Shown here: positions 1 through 5,760 of the stretch, piece after piece
Layout: the number at the start of each line of letters is the position of its first letter
Position numbering within the stretch: the stretch's first letter is position 1
Source: Alphaproteobacteria bacterium
GTDB taxonomy: Bacteria > Pseudomonadota > Alphaproteobacteria > Paracaedibacterales > CAIOTO01
Assembly: GCA_030727085.1 (NCBI GenBank)
Contig: JANRCF010000006.1
Span: 1-10,663, forward strand
DNA: 10,663 nt
Direction of reading: 5' to 3'
Notes under the pieces: generated by a model
The model's input: the letters and a program-made list of their open reading frames with translations, nothing else
What the model was told of the DNA's origin: nothing
Database searches by the model: none
Program-made: the position numbers and the translations under genes

Positions 1-726
1 GCCTAAACCGGGAGCAAAACTCATGCCGCCTTTAGATGCACTCACCGTTTGTCGCGAATCGCTTTTTTGAGCAGCAGTTGTAGTAGACAAATCAATCATC
101 TTCTGATTTGGAGCAAGTGTAGCTTTCCATTTACCAGCTTCCATGCCAAGACGTGCATACATCAATGTATTTGGTGCTACCATAAAGCCTAGACGTGGCG
201 CAAATCCTATAAAGCTTGAACGCTTAACGGTCAATTCACCAGAAGTGGAAGCTTCTACTGATTTTCCTGAACCACTATCATTTAAAACAGTTACTTTTGT
301 TGAGTCAACTCCACCATAAATTTCACCACCGAACACAAGTGAACCTGATTGAAAATTATAACCACCCAAAAGCCCAAATATACCTGCTGTCTTACCTGCA
401 TTTGTATTAACATTTTTCAGCTCATCAGCCGCAGTACCGAACACAAGTGAACCTGATTGAAAATTATTACCACCCAAAAGCCCAACTATACCTGCTGTCT
501 TACCTGCATTTGTATTAACATTTTTCAGCGCATCAGCCGCAGTGCCAGCAGTAATATTAGTAGGATTAGAAGACACCATATCGTACTTCACATTCGTATT
601 CGCCGCACCAGCGCTTGCACCGACGTATGCACCTTGCGCAACTTTGCCAGCACTAGCAGCATACACACCTGTTGACGCAGCAACGACAGCTGCAGTTATC
701 AACATTGTATTTAAAAACTTTTTCAT
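1..726 (-). CDS. Outer-membrane beta-barrel protein (3' end outside window), with internal duplication
   Basis: This minus-strand reading frame starts at ATG 726-724 and stays open for 242 codons to the window edge, so its C-terminus is missing. It begins with a typical Sec signal peptide (MKKF, hydrophobic stretch, cleavage probably after VYA near residue 23). Alternating glycine/aromatic beta-strand segments follow (GAYVGASAG, FGGEIYGG, FIGFAPRLGFMV, LMYARLGMEAGKW). It is a clear paralogue of the next gene at 848-1651, sharing ANTNVKY, FGGE.YGG and APR.GF. That supports a small surface-antigen or porin-like barrel in the outer membrane; the exact function is unknown. Residues 62-97 and 98-133 are near-identical tandem copies, which the paralogue lacks. 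AAAGG lies 11 bases before the ATG as a modest ribosome-binding site. I am confident it is a real secreted protein, less so about what it does. Confidence 0.8.
   Translation of the reverse strand, partial: MKKFLNTMLITAAVVAASTGVYAASAGKVAQGAYVGASAGAANTNVKYDMVSSNPTNITAGTAADALKNVNTNAGKTAGIVGLLGGNNFQSGSLVFGTAADELKNVNTNAGKTAGIFGLLGGYNFQSGSLVFGGEIYGGVDSTKVTVLNDSGSGKSVEASTSGELTVKRSSFIGFAPRLGFMVAPNTLMYARLGMEAGKWKATLAPNQKMIDLSTTTAAQKSDSRQTVSASKGGMSFAPGLG
328..543 (-). repeat. In-frame tandem duplication, 2 x 108 bp
   Basis: Positions 328-435 and 436-543 are two head-to-tail copies with 105 of 108 bases identical. The three differences are at 360/468 (Tyr versus Asn), 378/486 (Phe versus Val) and 422/530 (Glu versus Ala, coding strand). 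All three change the amino acid. The unit encodes 36 residues, starting TAAD and ending SGSLVFG, and probably contains two membrane-spanning beta strands (one hairpin). The reading frame is kept. The single-copy state in the neighbouring paralogue suggests a recent duplication here. Confidence 0.95.
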
Positions 727-799
727 TTTTTATTTTACCTTTGTTATAAACAATAATAGATAACGTGGTTCCCAGCAGTATCTATGTAAACTCTAAATT

Positions 800-835
800 G
801 ATGTTGGCGCGGGGTTTCCTGCCAACATCTTTTTT
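800..835 (+). terminator. Rho-independent terminator-like hairpin between the two barrel genes, plus-strand orientation
   Basis: A perfect 9-bp stem is formed by GATGTTGGC (800-808) and GCCAACATC (821-829). The loop is 12 bases and six T residues (830-835) follow directly. The T-tract lies on the plus strand, whereas both flanking genes are on the minus strand, so as a classical terminator it points against them. On the minus strand the stem is followed only by AATTTAG, a poor tract. It may still act as a 3' end or RNA-stabilising structure for the 848-1651 transcript. Confidence 0.5.
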
Positions 836-847
836 GGTGCGTTCTTA

Positions 848-1651
848 TTAGAACTTGTAACCAACACCAACTTTGAAAGTTTGTTGAGTGATTTTGTATG
901 TATGAGTAACACCAGTACCTTCAACGAGACTGGATTGATAACCATCAACATTTTGATTTACAGTCATTTTTGGACCAAATAGGTATGTATATTCTGCGCG
1001 TAAAAACAAATTCTTAGTGATAAACGCATCTAAACCAAGACCTGGCACAAAGCTAATTGGATTCTTTGTTGAATTAAATTGCTTTTTAGAAGCAGCTTTT
1101 TGGTCAGCATTAGCAGCTGAACCATCAATTGAAGCAGCATTCGGATCAACTTGAGCTGTCCACTTGCCACCTTCAATACCCAATTTTACGTATAGCATTG
1201 TGCTTGGCGTTACAAAGAAACCTATACGTGGAGCAAGACCATAAAAATTTGTGCGTTTAACACTTGTCTTCCAATAACCAGCAGATGCGCCTGTTGCAGA
1301 GTCATCATATGGGCTTACTTTAGCTGAATCAAAACCACCATATACTTCACCACCGAAATACATAGTTCCTACTTGCATACCATAACCAGCAAACAAACCG
1401 AATAATGGGTTTAATTTTCCAGCTTCCGCTTTGTAATTTTGCGCTCTTGCTGCAGTCAAAGCTGGCAACGCTGCCCCTGAAAGTGTAGCAAACGAATTAT
1501 CATTTGAATAACCATACTTCACGTTTGTGTTAGCCATACCAACGTTACCACCAAGGTAAGCACCAGTTTTTGAATCAACAGCACCAGCAGCGAATACGTT
1601 AGCTGCAGTCAAAGCTGTAACAGCCAAAAGTGCACTTGTAAATTTCTTCAT
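848..1651 (-). CDS. Outer-membrane beta-barrel protein (surface antigen/porin-like), full length
   Basis: The product is 267 residues with a Sec signal peptide (MKKF, hydrophobic core, cleavage after VFA about residue 21). The mature region is rich in amphipathic glycine/aromatic strands: GAYLGGNVG near 31-39, FGGEVYGG, FYGLAPRIGFFV, LFLRAEYTYLFG and a final FKVGVGYKF. The terminal phenylalanine with alternating hydrophobics is the classic recognition signal for the BAM outer-membrane assembly machinery. The overall pattern resembles the small OmpA/OmpX-like or Opa-like barrel porins common in alphaproteobacteria. TAGGAG six bases before the ATG is a good ribosome-binding site. It lies 121 bp upstream of its paralogue in the same direction, giving a tandem pair. 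Function beyond an outer-membrane barrel cannot be assigned. Confidence 0.85.
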   Translation of the reverse strand: MKKFTSALLAVTALTAANVFAAGAVDSKTGAYLGGNVGMANTNVKYGYSNDNSFATLSGAALPALTAARAQNYKAEAGKLNPLFGLFAGYGMQVGTMYFGGEVYGGFDSAKVSPYDDSATGASAGYWKTSVKRTNFYGLAPRIGFFVTPSTMLYVKLGIEGGKWTAQVDPNAASIDGSAANADQKAASKKQFNSTKNPISFVPGLGLDAFITKNLFLRAEYTYLFGPKMTVNQNVDGYQSSLVEGTGVTHTYKITQQTFKVGVGYKF

Positions 1652-1913
1652 TATAAACTCCTAAAGATCTAAGTTCTGACGCACCATGCGTCGTTCTACA
1701 TGTCCTTTTTGACATAAACGGACACCTTGTGAATACACTAAACAAAAATAGATCGATCAATAATTAAACTGATGTTGTCAAAATGACACATTTAATGAAC
1801 AAAACGTTAATATATATAGCTAAAATGCCCGGGATAAAGAACACGCATAGAATCGTTAACAACGTGTTAAATACTAAATTGTAAACGCTTTTAAATGATT
1901 TAAGGGGGATCTT
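1652..1913. other. Intergenic region with several short dyads, divergent between barrel gene and hypothetical gene
   Basis: No gene is visible. The stretch holds GACGCA-CCA-TGCGTC (1678-1692), which would be a hairpin in the 5' leader of the barrel gene transcribed leftward. It also holds TGTCA-AAA-TGACA (1776-1788) and TTAAC/GTTAA arms around 1856-1870. These lie where promoters and operators of both divergent genes should be. Read leftward, the second dyad includes TTGACA, but no convincing -10 element sits 16-18 bases beyond it, so I do not call a promoter. Confidence 0.4.
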
Positions 1914-2282
1914 TTGAATATCACAACCGAACTTTTTGAACTTTATTCAACAGCGAAAGCTGCGAGCAAACTCGATCTTGCATTTCGCATTTTGGCATGC
2001 CTTGCTAAAATGAAACCAGAAACAGTATCAGTCGATATGCTGTCAGTTAAAGATATGACATCAATTATTGCGGAATGTGACGTGCTTGCGCCTGACTCTG
2101 CCCAAGACAATGATGTTGAAATGACTAGGGAAAGACCGTCTTCTTCACCTTCCTTTTCCATCCCCCCTCACGCATGCCCACACTCAAGCGAAAGTGCGGC
2201 TGGATCCACCCCCATAGAGGCCATCGCCATACGCCATTTCGTATCAGCTGCCGCGCAAAACAATAACTCTGTTGTCGGATGA
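1914..2282 (+). CDS. Small hypothetical protein, TTG start, overlapping the convergent yqgE gene
   Basis: The frame encodes 122 residues from a TTG start at 1914, supported by a strong AAGGGGGA ribosome-binding site that ends five bases before it. Residues 1-65 look like a compact helical soluble protein (FELYSTAKAASKLDLAF, then KMKPETVSVDML). No signal peptide or membrane segment is seen. From about residue 72 the sequence turns into low-complexity Ser/Pro/Ala. The last 38 codons are antisense to the 3' end of the yqgE-like gene (115 bp overlap), so that tail may simply be read-through after loss of an earlier stop. I do not recognise the family. The ribosome-binding site and the plausible N-terminal half favour a real gene; the tail is doubtful. 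Confidence 0.5.
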   Translation: MNITTELFELYSTAKAASKLDLAFRILACLAKMKPETVSVDMLSVKDMTSIIAECDVLAPDSAQDNDVEMTRERPSSSPSFSIPPHACPHSSESAAGSTPIEAIAIRHFVSAAAQNNNSVVG

Positions 2283-2758
2283 ACAAGCAACCAGTTATTC
2301 TCTGAAATTTCACTGTCAAGCTGACCCGGCGACCAATTCACATACCCAAGCGCAACAACTTTTCGGTTAGGGCCGTCACCCCCACCCAATGCTTTAAGAA
2401 TTTCCAACGTCGATGTAACACCAACATGCGCATCAACAAATACCGTTGTATCGATATGATAGTCCAAGCTATGCAACACGAAACCTCGGCTAATATCAAC
2501 AGGTCCGCCATAGACAATCGTAAGGTCGGGGCAATTGTACCCTGTCGGAATATCTACTTGCTTTAATAAATCACGAAAAGCGAGCCCTGCTAACGATTTA
2601 TTCAACATAAAACCCATCGTTCCATTTGAATCATTACCGCATATATAGATGACACTTTGGTGAAAGCGTGAGTCCTGCATGTAAGGCATTGCAACAAGCA
2701 ATTTCCCTGGCAAAACAAAAGTATCTAAAGCGCTAATTTTTGTATGATTTTCTTTCAA
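2168..2758 (-). CDS. YqgE/AlgH family protein (UPF0301, DUF179)
   Basis: The 196-residue product matches the UPF0301/DUF179 family over its whole length, the usual family size. It shows the N-terminal block GKLLVAMPYMQDSRFHQSV (residues 18-36), GFMLNK (49-54), YGGPVDISRGFVLHS (83-97) and the conserved GYVNWSPGQLDSEI with NNWL (138-157). The family is widespread in proteobacteria and cytoplasmic; its biochemical role is not settled, and the link to alginate regulation in Pseudomonas does not define the activity. The start is TTG at 2758-2756, chosen because AGGTG sits seven bases upstream and the N-terminal family block begins soon after. It is divergent from rpoH across 145 bp and overlaps convergently with the small gene at 1914. 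Confidence 0.9.
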   Translation of the reverse strand: MKENHTKISALDTFVLPGKLLVAMPYMQDSRFHQSVIYICGNDSNGTMGFMLNKSLAGLAFRDLLKQVDIPTGYNCPDLTIVYGGPVDISRGFVLHSLDYHIDTTVFVDAHVGVTSTLEILKALGGGDGPNRKVVALGYVNWSPGQLDSEISENNWLLVHPTTELLFCAAADTKWRMAMASMGVDPAALSLECGHA

Positions 2759-2799
2759 TAGTCTTCACCTATTTTTTTACTTATCTTTACAGTATCACA

Positions 2800-2819
2800 T
2801 AATCATTACAAAATGATTA
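2800..2819. promoter_or_regulatory. Perfect palindrome (possible operator) between yqgE-like gene and rpoH
   Basis: TAATCATT (2800-2807) and AATGATTA (2812-2819) form a perfect 8-bp inverted repeat around the spacer ACAA. It lies 42 bp upstream of the TTG of the leftward gene and 22 bp upstream of the candidate -35 element of rpoH. No T-tract follows on either strand, so it does not look like a terminator. The position and symmetry suit binding by a dimeric regulator controlling one or both divergent genes. The regulator is unknown. Confidence 0.4.
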
Positions 2820-2841
2820 ACTGCCCCAATCTTTATAATGC

Positions 2842-2870
2842 TTGAGTTTTTTTTATATTACATATATTAT
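2842..2870 (+). promoter_or_regulatory. Candidate sigma-70-type promoter of rpoH
   Basis: TTGAGT (2842-2847) is separated by 17 bases from TATTAT (2865-2870), each close to the housekeeping consensus. Transcription would begin near 2877, leaving a leader of about 27 bases before the rpoH ATG. The surroundings are very AT-rich, so partial matches are expected by chance. An overlapping CTTGAG could also hint at heat-shock sigma autoregulation, but no convincing heat-shock -10 element is present. Confidence 0.45.
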
Positions 2871-2903
2871 AAGCTTTGATTCATTTAACACACGGGTGCA
2901 CTT

Positions 2904-3776
2904 ATGTCGTTTTTTCACGACAGTGAACATGATTCCCTTTACATTAAAAAAATTAAAGAAATCCCTATGTTGTCAAGTGAGGAAGAGATTACTTTAGCAC
3001 GTGCGTGGCGCGAAACAATGGATCGCCCTTCTGCTGAGAAATTAATCAACGCCCATTTACGTCTTGTTACTAAAATCGCCGCTGGCTACCGCGGGTATGG
3101 CCTCCCCTTAAGCGATCTCATTGCCGAGGGGAACATTAGCATGTTACAAGCAATGAAACACTACGATCCTGAAAAAGGATTTCGTCTATCAACATATGCT
3201 ATGTGGTGGATTCGCGCCAGCATCCAAGAACATATCCTTCATAATTGGTCACTCATTAAAATTGGCACAACGTCGGCTCAAAAAAAATTATTCTTTAGCT
3301 TACGTAAAACCAGCGCTTCCATTCGCAAGGCGCATGAGGATGAAACACTTACACCTGAAATTATCGCTGCAATCGCCACAAAACTTAATGTAAAAGAAGA
3401 TGAAGTCGTGCATATGAGCCAACGGCTTAAAAAGGACCACTCGCTCAACACACCTCTGCATGCAGGCGAAGAAAGTCAAACAGAATGGATCGAATGGCTT
3501 GTTGATGAACGCGACAATCAAGAAATCAATCTCATACAAAAAGACGAAATGGCTAAGCGACGCACACTTTTTAATAGTGCGATGGAATGTCTTAATGACC
3601 GCGAGCGCAGTATTATTCAAACGCGACGCCTCCGTGAACCACCGCTTACCCTTGATGAAGTCAGTGATAATCTAGGCATATCGCGCGAGCGTGTCAGGCA
3701 AATTGAAAACACTGCGTTTGCCAAATTGCAAAAGCATATCCGCATGTTACTTGACCCACACCCCCATAATGTGTAG
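2904..3776 (+). CDS. rpoH: RNA polymerase heat-shock sigma factor sigma-32
   Basis: The 290-residue protein is a group 3/RpoH sigma factor of normal length. It directs RNA polymerase to heat-shock promoters. Region 2 is complete: LVTKIAAGYRGYGLPLSDL, then DLIAEGNISMLQAMKHYDP and TYAMWWIRASIQEHIL (residues 71-112), which cover core binding and -10 recognition. The diagnostic RpoH box QKKLFFSLRKT occupies residues 126-136. Region 4.2, the -35 helix-turn-helix, is LTLDEVSDNLGISRERVRQIE (248-268, first 18 shared with the family pattern) followed by NTAFAKLQKHIR. The ATG at 2904 places the family N-terminus correctly, although only a weak GGGTG ribosome-binding site precedes it. It appears monocistronic, with a 445-bp non-coding stretch downstream and the divergent yqgE-like gene upstream. 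Confidence 0.96.
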   Translation: MSFFHDSEHDSLYIKKIKEIPMLSSEEEITLARAWRETMDRPSAEKLINAHLRLVTKIAAGYRGYGLPLSDLIAEGNISMLQAMKHYDPEKGFRLSTYAMWWIRASIQEHILHNWSLIKIGTTSAQKKLFFSLRKTSASIRKAHEDETLTPEIIAAIATKLNVKEDEVVHMSQRLKKDHSLNTPLHAGEESQTEWIEWLVDERDNQEINLIQKDEMAKRRTLFNSAMECLNDRERSIIQTRRLREPPLTLDEVSDNLGISRERVRQIENTAFAKLQKHIRMLLDPHPHNV

Positions 3777-3864
3777 GTAATTCTTGCCGACCTGGCAAAT
3801 CTTGCCTAGAAAAAAACATCCTTTCGTAACTACCCGCCCATGAAGTAGCTTCTCTCCCCCCTTA

Positions 3865-3976
3865 ACGTATCATCCTCGGACTTGATCCACCACTGTGCAA
3901 ACGTAATAAAATTACTTAAATGCCCCACTTTGCCATCATCACGAGGAGGCAAAGCTGACGTAGTGATCCAGGGAAA
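3865..3976. repeat. Degenerate dispersed palindromic repeat remnants
   Basis: The stretch CATCCTCGGACTTGATCC (3871-3888) resembles one half of a GATCAAGTCCGAGGATGA-type intergenic repeat that I know as common in alphaproteobacteria; its right arm has decayed. About 50 bases on, ATCAC (3938-3942) and GTGAT (3963-3967) flank GAGGAGGCAAAGCTGACG. This is the general layout of the widespread repeat of the form ATTGCGAGGAGCGAAGCGAC...GCAATCC, here with altered arms. CTTTGCC (3928-3934) and GGCAAAG (3948-3954) give a competing 7-bp stem. Only one copy of each is visible here, so assignment to a dispersed family rests on resemblance. Confidence 0.45.
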
Positions 3977-4047
3977 TAAGGAATTATGTTTCATTTAACT
4001 GGATGACCACACCCCTGCAGAGTTCGCCATAACGCCATTTTTGAGTA

Positions 4048-4072
4048 TGCTGAACAAAACGTTCGTACAGCA
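4048..4072. promoter_or_regulatory. Candidate upstream activator (enhancer) dyad for the flagellin promoter
   Basis: TGCTGAAC (4048-4055) and GTACAGCA (4065-4072) form an 8-bp inverted repeat with one mismatch around a 9-base centre. The centre lies about 118 bp before the predicted transcription start. Sigma-54 promoters need an enhancer-bound AAA+ activator (FlbD/FlrC-type for flagellar genes), usually bound about 80-150 bp upstream. Position and symmetry fit; the sequence itself is not one I can match to a known activator site. A longer-range ACGCCAT (4032-4038) / ATGGCGT (4091-4097) pair frames it. Confidence 0.3.
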
Positions 4073-4150
4073 GTTGTGTTGAGTCCGAAGATGGCGTATC
4101 AGGAAAATTACGCACTCACTTTATCAAACCATATTTTTACTCGCCTGAAT

Positions 4151-4167
4151 TTGGCACAACACTTGCA
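4151..4167 (+). promoter_or_regulatory. Sigma-54 (RpoN) -24/-12 promoter of the flagellin gene
   Basis: TTGGCACAACACTTGCA matches the RpoN consensus (TTGGCAC, four or five variable bases, TTGCA). The invariant GG (4153-4154) and GC (4165-4166) are separated by exactly ten bases, the required spacing. Transcription should begin near 4178, giving a leader of about 44 bases before the flagellin ATG. Expression would therefore need RpoN and an ATP-hydrolysing activator, as for late flagellar genes in Caulobacter and Vibrio. Confidence 0.87.
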
Positions 4168-4221
4168 TCGTAATAAGCGTCCGCACAAGTAGTTTAACCA
4201 TTCACAGGAAGTGAGAATATT

Positions 4222-5709
4222 ATGGGACTCGTTAGTATTAATACAAACATCGATGCATTGAATGCAGGACGTTTTTTCAACCAAAACATATCCAACTTGT
4301 CAAAGGCGAATGCACAGCTTTCATCAGGTCGCATTGACTCTGACGCATCAGATGCACCTGCAGCAGCAGCCGTTGGCGCCAACTTAAGTTCAGCAATTCT
4401 GGCTCAAACACAAGCAGCGAGCAACGTTACACAAGCTTGCGCACTTATTTCGCTCGCAGCAGGTTCATTGCAATCAATGTCACAAATTTTACAAACCATG
4501 AAAGCACGCGCAACGCAGGCAAACGCCGACACAATCGGACCAGCACAGCGCGCAATGCTTAATGAAGAATACCAGTCACTTTTAAAGCAAGTTGATAACA
4601 CAGCTCAGATTACATGGAATGGCGTTGCCCTATTTGCTGGTGGTAGCGGAGAAAGCACTCGTCTTGGAGATAAAACTGCAGCTCTTACCGGAGCAACCAC
4701 AGATAACATTGCTACGGCCATTGAACTCAGCGGCTTTATAGCCGGCTCGGTTGACTCAGTAAATGTTGATAGTTCTGGTGGAAACGCAGGTTCAGTTAAT
4801 GTTGTTGTTGGCGGACAATCTTTTCAAGGTACAATTACTCTTGGCGCCACTGGAAAGACCCAACTGACGAGTGTTACTGATCACTCAAATACAATTACTA
4901 TTGATATAACAGGCACTGGCCTTACAACAACAGATAAGATACAAGAAGAATTAAAAACGCTTTTCCAACTTGATATTGGCAGCCCAATCTCGTTACGTTC
5001 TGTATCGGCAGATTTGTCAGTAAAACTTACAGAGGTAGAAACAGGGGCAGCAACATCACCTGGAATATATGGCCTTTCATATGGCTATAATAGCACAGCT
5101 CAGACAGTCACTTATAAAATCTCAAATGGTTTGCAAGTTTGGGAAAAGACATATAGCGCCTTTGAAACATCTGACGCTAATCTTGACAGAAATGCAAGAA
5201 CAGTTGTATTCGACAATGGCTTTACGGTAAAAACAGCTGCGGACAACGATGAAAGAAATCCTACTGTTGGTGTTGAAATCGTGAATATAGGAACAGGAAA
5301 TCAAGTAACGATGAATTTTCAAGTTGGAGATGTTTCTACAAATGTCATTGATATAGACTTTAAGCCAGCAACAGTATTGGCTCTAAAGCTTACAGGAACC
5401 GTTATTTCTGAAAAGTCTTCAGCAGCGACCACCGCTGATGCACTTGATAAAGCAATTATTGAAGTAAGCAACATGATTGCAAAGCTTGGTGGTACGAAAG
5501 CACAGCTTAACTTCACTGGCCAAAGCTTAGCACTTCAAATACAAAACGAGCATAACGCAAAGGCAACCTTTACAGATGCTGACATTACGACAGCTCTACA
5601 AAGCGCCCAAGAAGCGACTGCCTTGGTGAACATGTCATCAACCATTTTCCAAAACACACTTCAGCAACCAAAGAAACTCGCTGAACTTGTGCAAACGGTA
5701 ATGCGTTAA
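4222..5709 (+). CDS. Flagellin with a large central variable domain
   Basis: The 495-residue protein is the filament subunit, exported by the flagellar type III system. The conserved N-terminal D0/D1 helices run from about residue 2 to 145: SINTNIDALNAGRFFNQN, LSSGRI, ANLSSAI, NEEYQSLLKQVDN and ITWNGVALF. The C-terminal D1/D0 runs from about 403 to 495, with NAKATFTDADITTALQSAQ and a final TLQQPKKLAELVQTVMR. Between them about 255 residues of Thr/Ser/Gly-rich beta sequence form surface D2/D3 domains, so it is larger than the roughly 270-300-residue flagellins common in alphaproteobacteria. One cysteine (Cys73) lies in the N-terminal D1 helix. AGGAAGTGAG precedes the ATG, and a sigma-54 promoter lies 55 bases upstream. 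A terminator follows, then fliD and fliS, its cap and chaperone. Very likely fliC/fla, but the exact paralogue name cannot be decided. Confidence 0.96.
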   Translation: MGLVSINTNIDALNAGRFFNQNISNLSKANAQLSSGRIDSDASDAPAAAAVGANLSSAILAQTQAASNVTQACALISLAAGSLQSMSQILQTMKARATQANADTIGPAQRAMLNEEYQSLLKQVDNTAQITWNGVALFAGGSGESTRLGDKTAALTGATTDNIATAIELSGFIAGSVDSVNVDSSGGNAGSVNVVVGGQSFQGTITLGATGKTQLTSVTDHSNTITIDITGTGLTTTDKIQEELKTLFQLDIGSPISLRSVSADLSVKLTEVETGAATSPGIYGLSYGYNSTAQTVTYKISNGLQVWEKTYSAFETSDANLDRNARTVVFDNGFTVKTAADNDERNPTVGVEIVNIGTGNQVTMNFQVGDVSTNVIDIDFKPATVLALKLTGTVISEKSSAATTADALDKAIIEVSNMIAKLGGTKAQLNFTGQSLALQIQNEHNAKATFTDADITTALQSAQEATALVNMSSTIFQNTLQQPKKLAELVQTVMR

Positions 5710-5719
5710 ACAAACTAAC

Positions 5720-5760
5720 TTAAGGGGATTGATTCATTACGAATCTCCCCCTTAATTTTA
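5720..5760 (+). terminator. Rho-independent terminator or attenuator after flagellin
   Basis: TTAAGGGG (5720-5727) pairs with CCCCTTAA (5748-5755), eight base pairs. Inside it GATTC (5731-5735) pairs with GAATC (5741-5745) around the loop ATTAC, with a small ATT/TC internal loop. TTTTA follows, an imperfect U-tract. The position 11 bases after the flagellin stop and before fliD suggests it ends most flagellin transcripts while letting some polymerase continue into fliD-fliS. Confidence 0.65.

Larger units (their letters stand above)
3777..4150. other. Non-coding region between rpoH and the flagellin promoter
   Basis: No open reading frame with a credible start is seen. Immediately after rpoH there are three alternating arms, TTGCC (3784-3788), GGCAA (3794-3798) and TTGCC (3802-3806). 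They can form two mutually exclusive 5-bp hairpins but lack a T-tract, so no clear rpoH terminator is present. The middle (about 3865-3976) carries degenerate palindromic-repeat sequence. The right part is the upstream control region of the flagellin gene. Confidence 0.6.

Noticed and set aside
457..763. Plus-strand open frames opposite the left barrel gene
   Set aside because: They are antisense to a well-supported gene with signal peptide and paralogue, lack ribosome-binding sites, and have composition expected of a shadow frame.
1709..1737. TTGACA-N17-AATACA as a plus-strand promoter for the small hypothetical gene
   Set aside because: The -10 match is poor and it lies about 175 bp from the gene start, within the probable leader of the divergent barrel gene; not enough to call.
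3262..3277. GG-N10-GC match to a sigma-54 promoter inside rpoH (TTGGCAC then TCGGC)
   Set aside because: The -12 element departs from TTGC(A/T) and it lies within a conserved coding segment (region 2.4 to RpoH box) with no gene start downstream.
3300..3675. Alternative-frame open frames within rpoH
   Set aside because: They are shadows of a conserved sigma factor gene and have no independent start signals.
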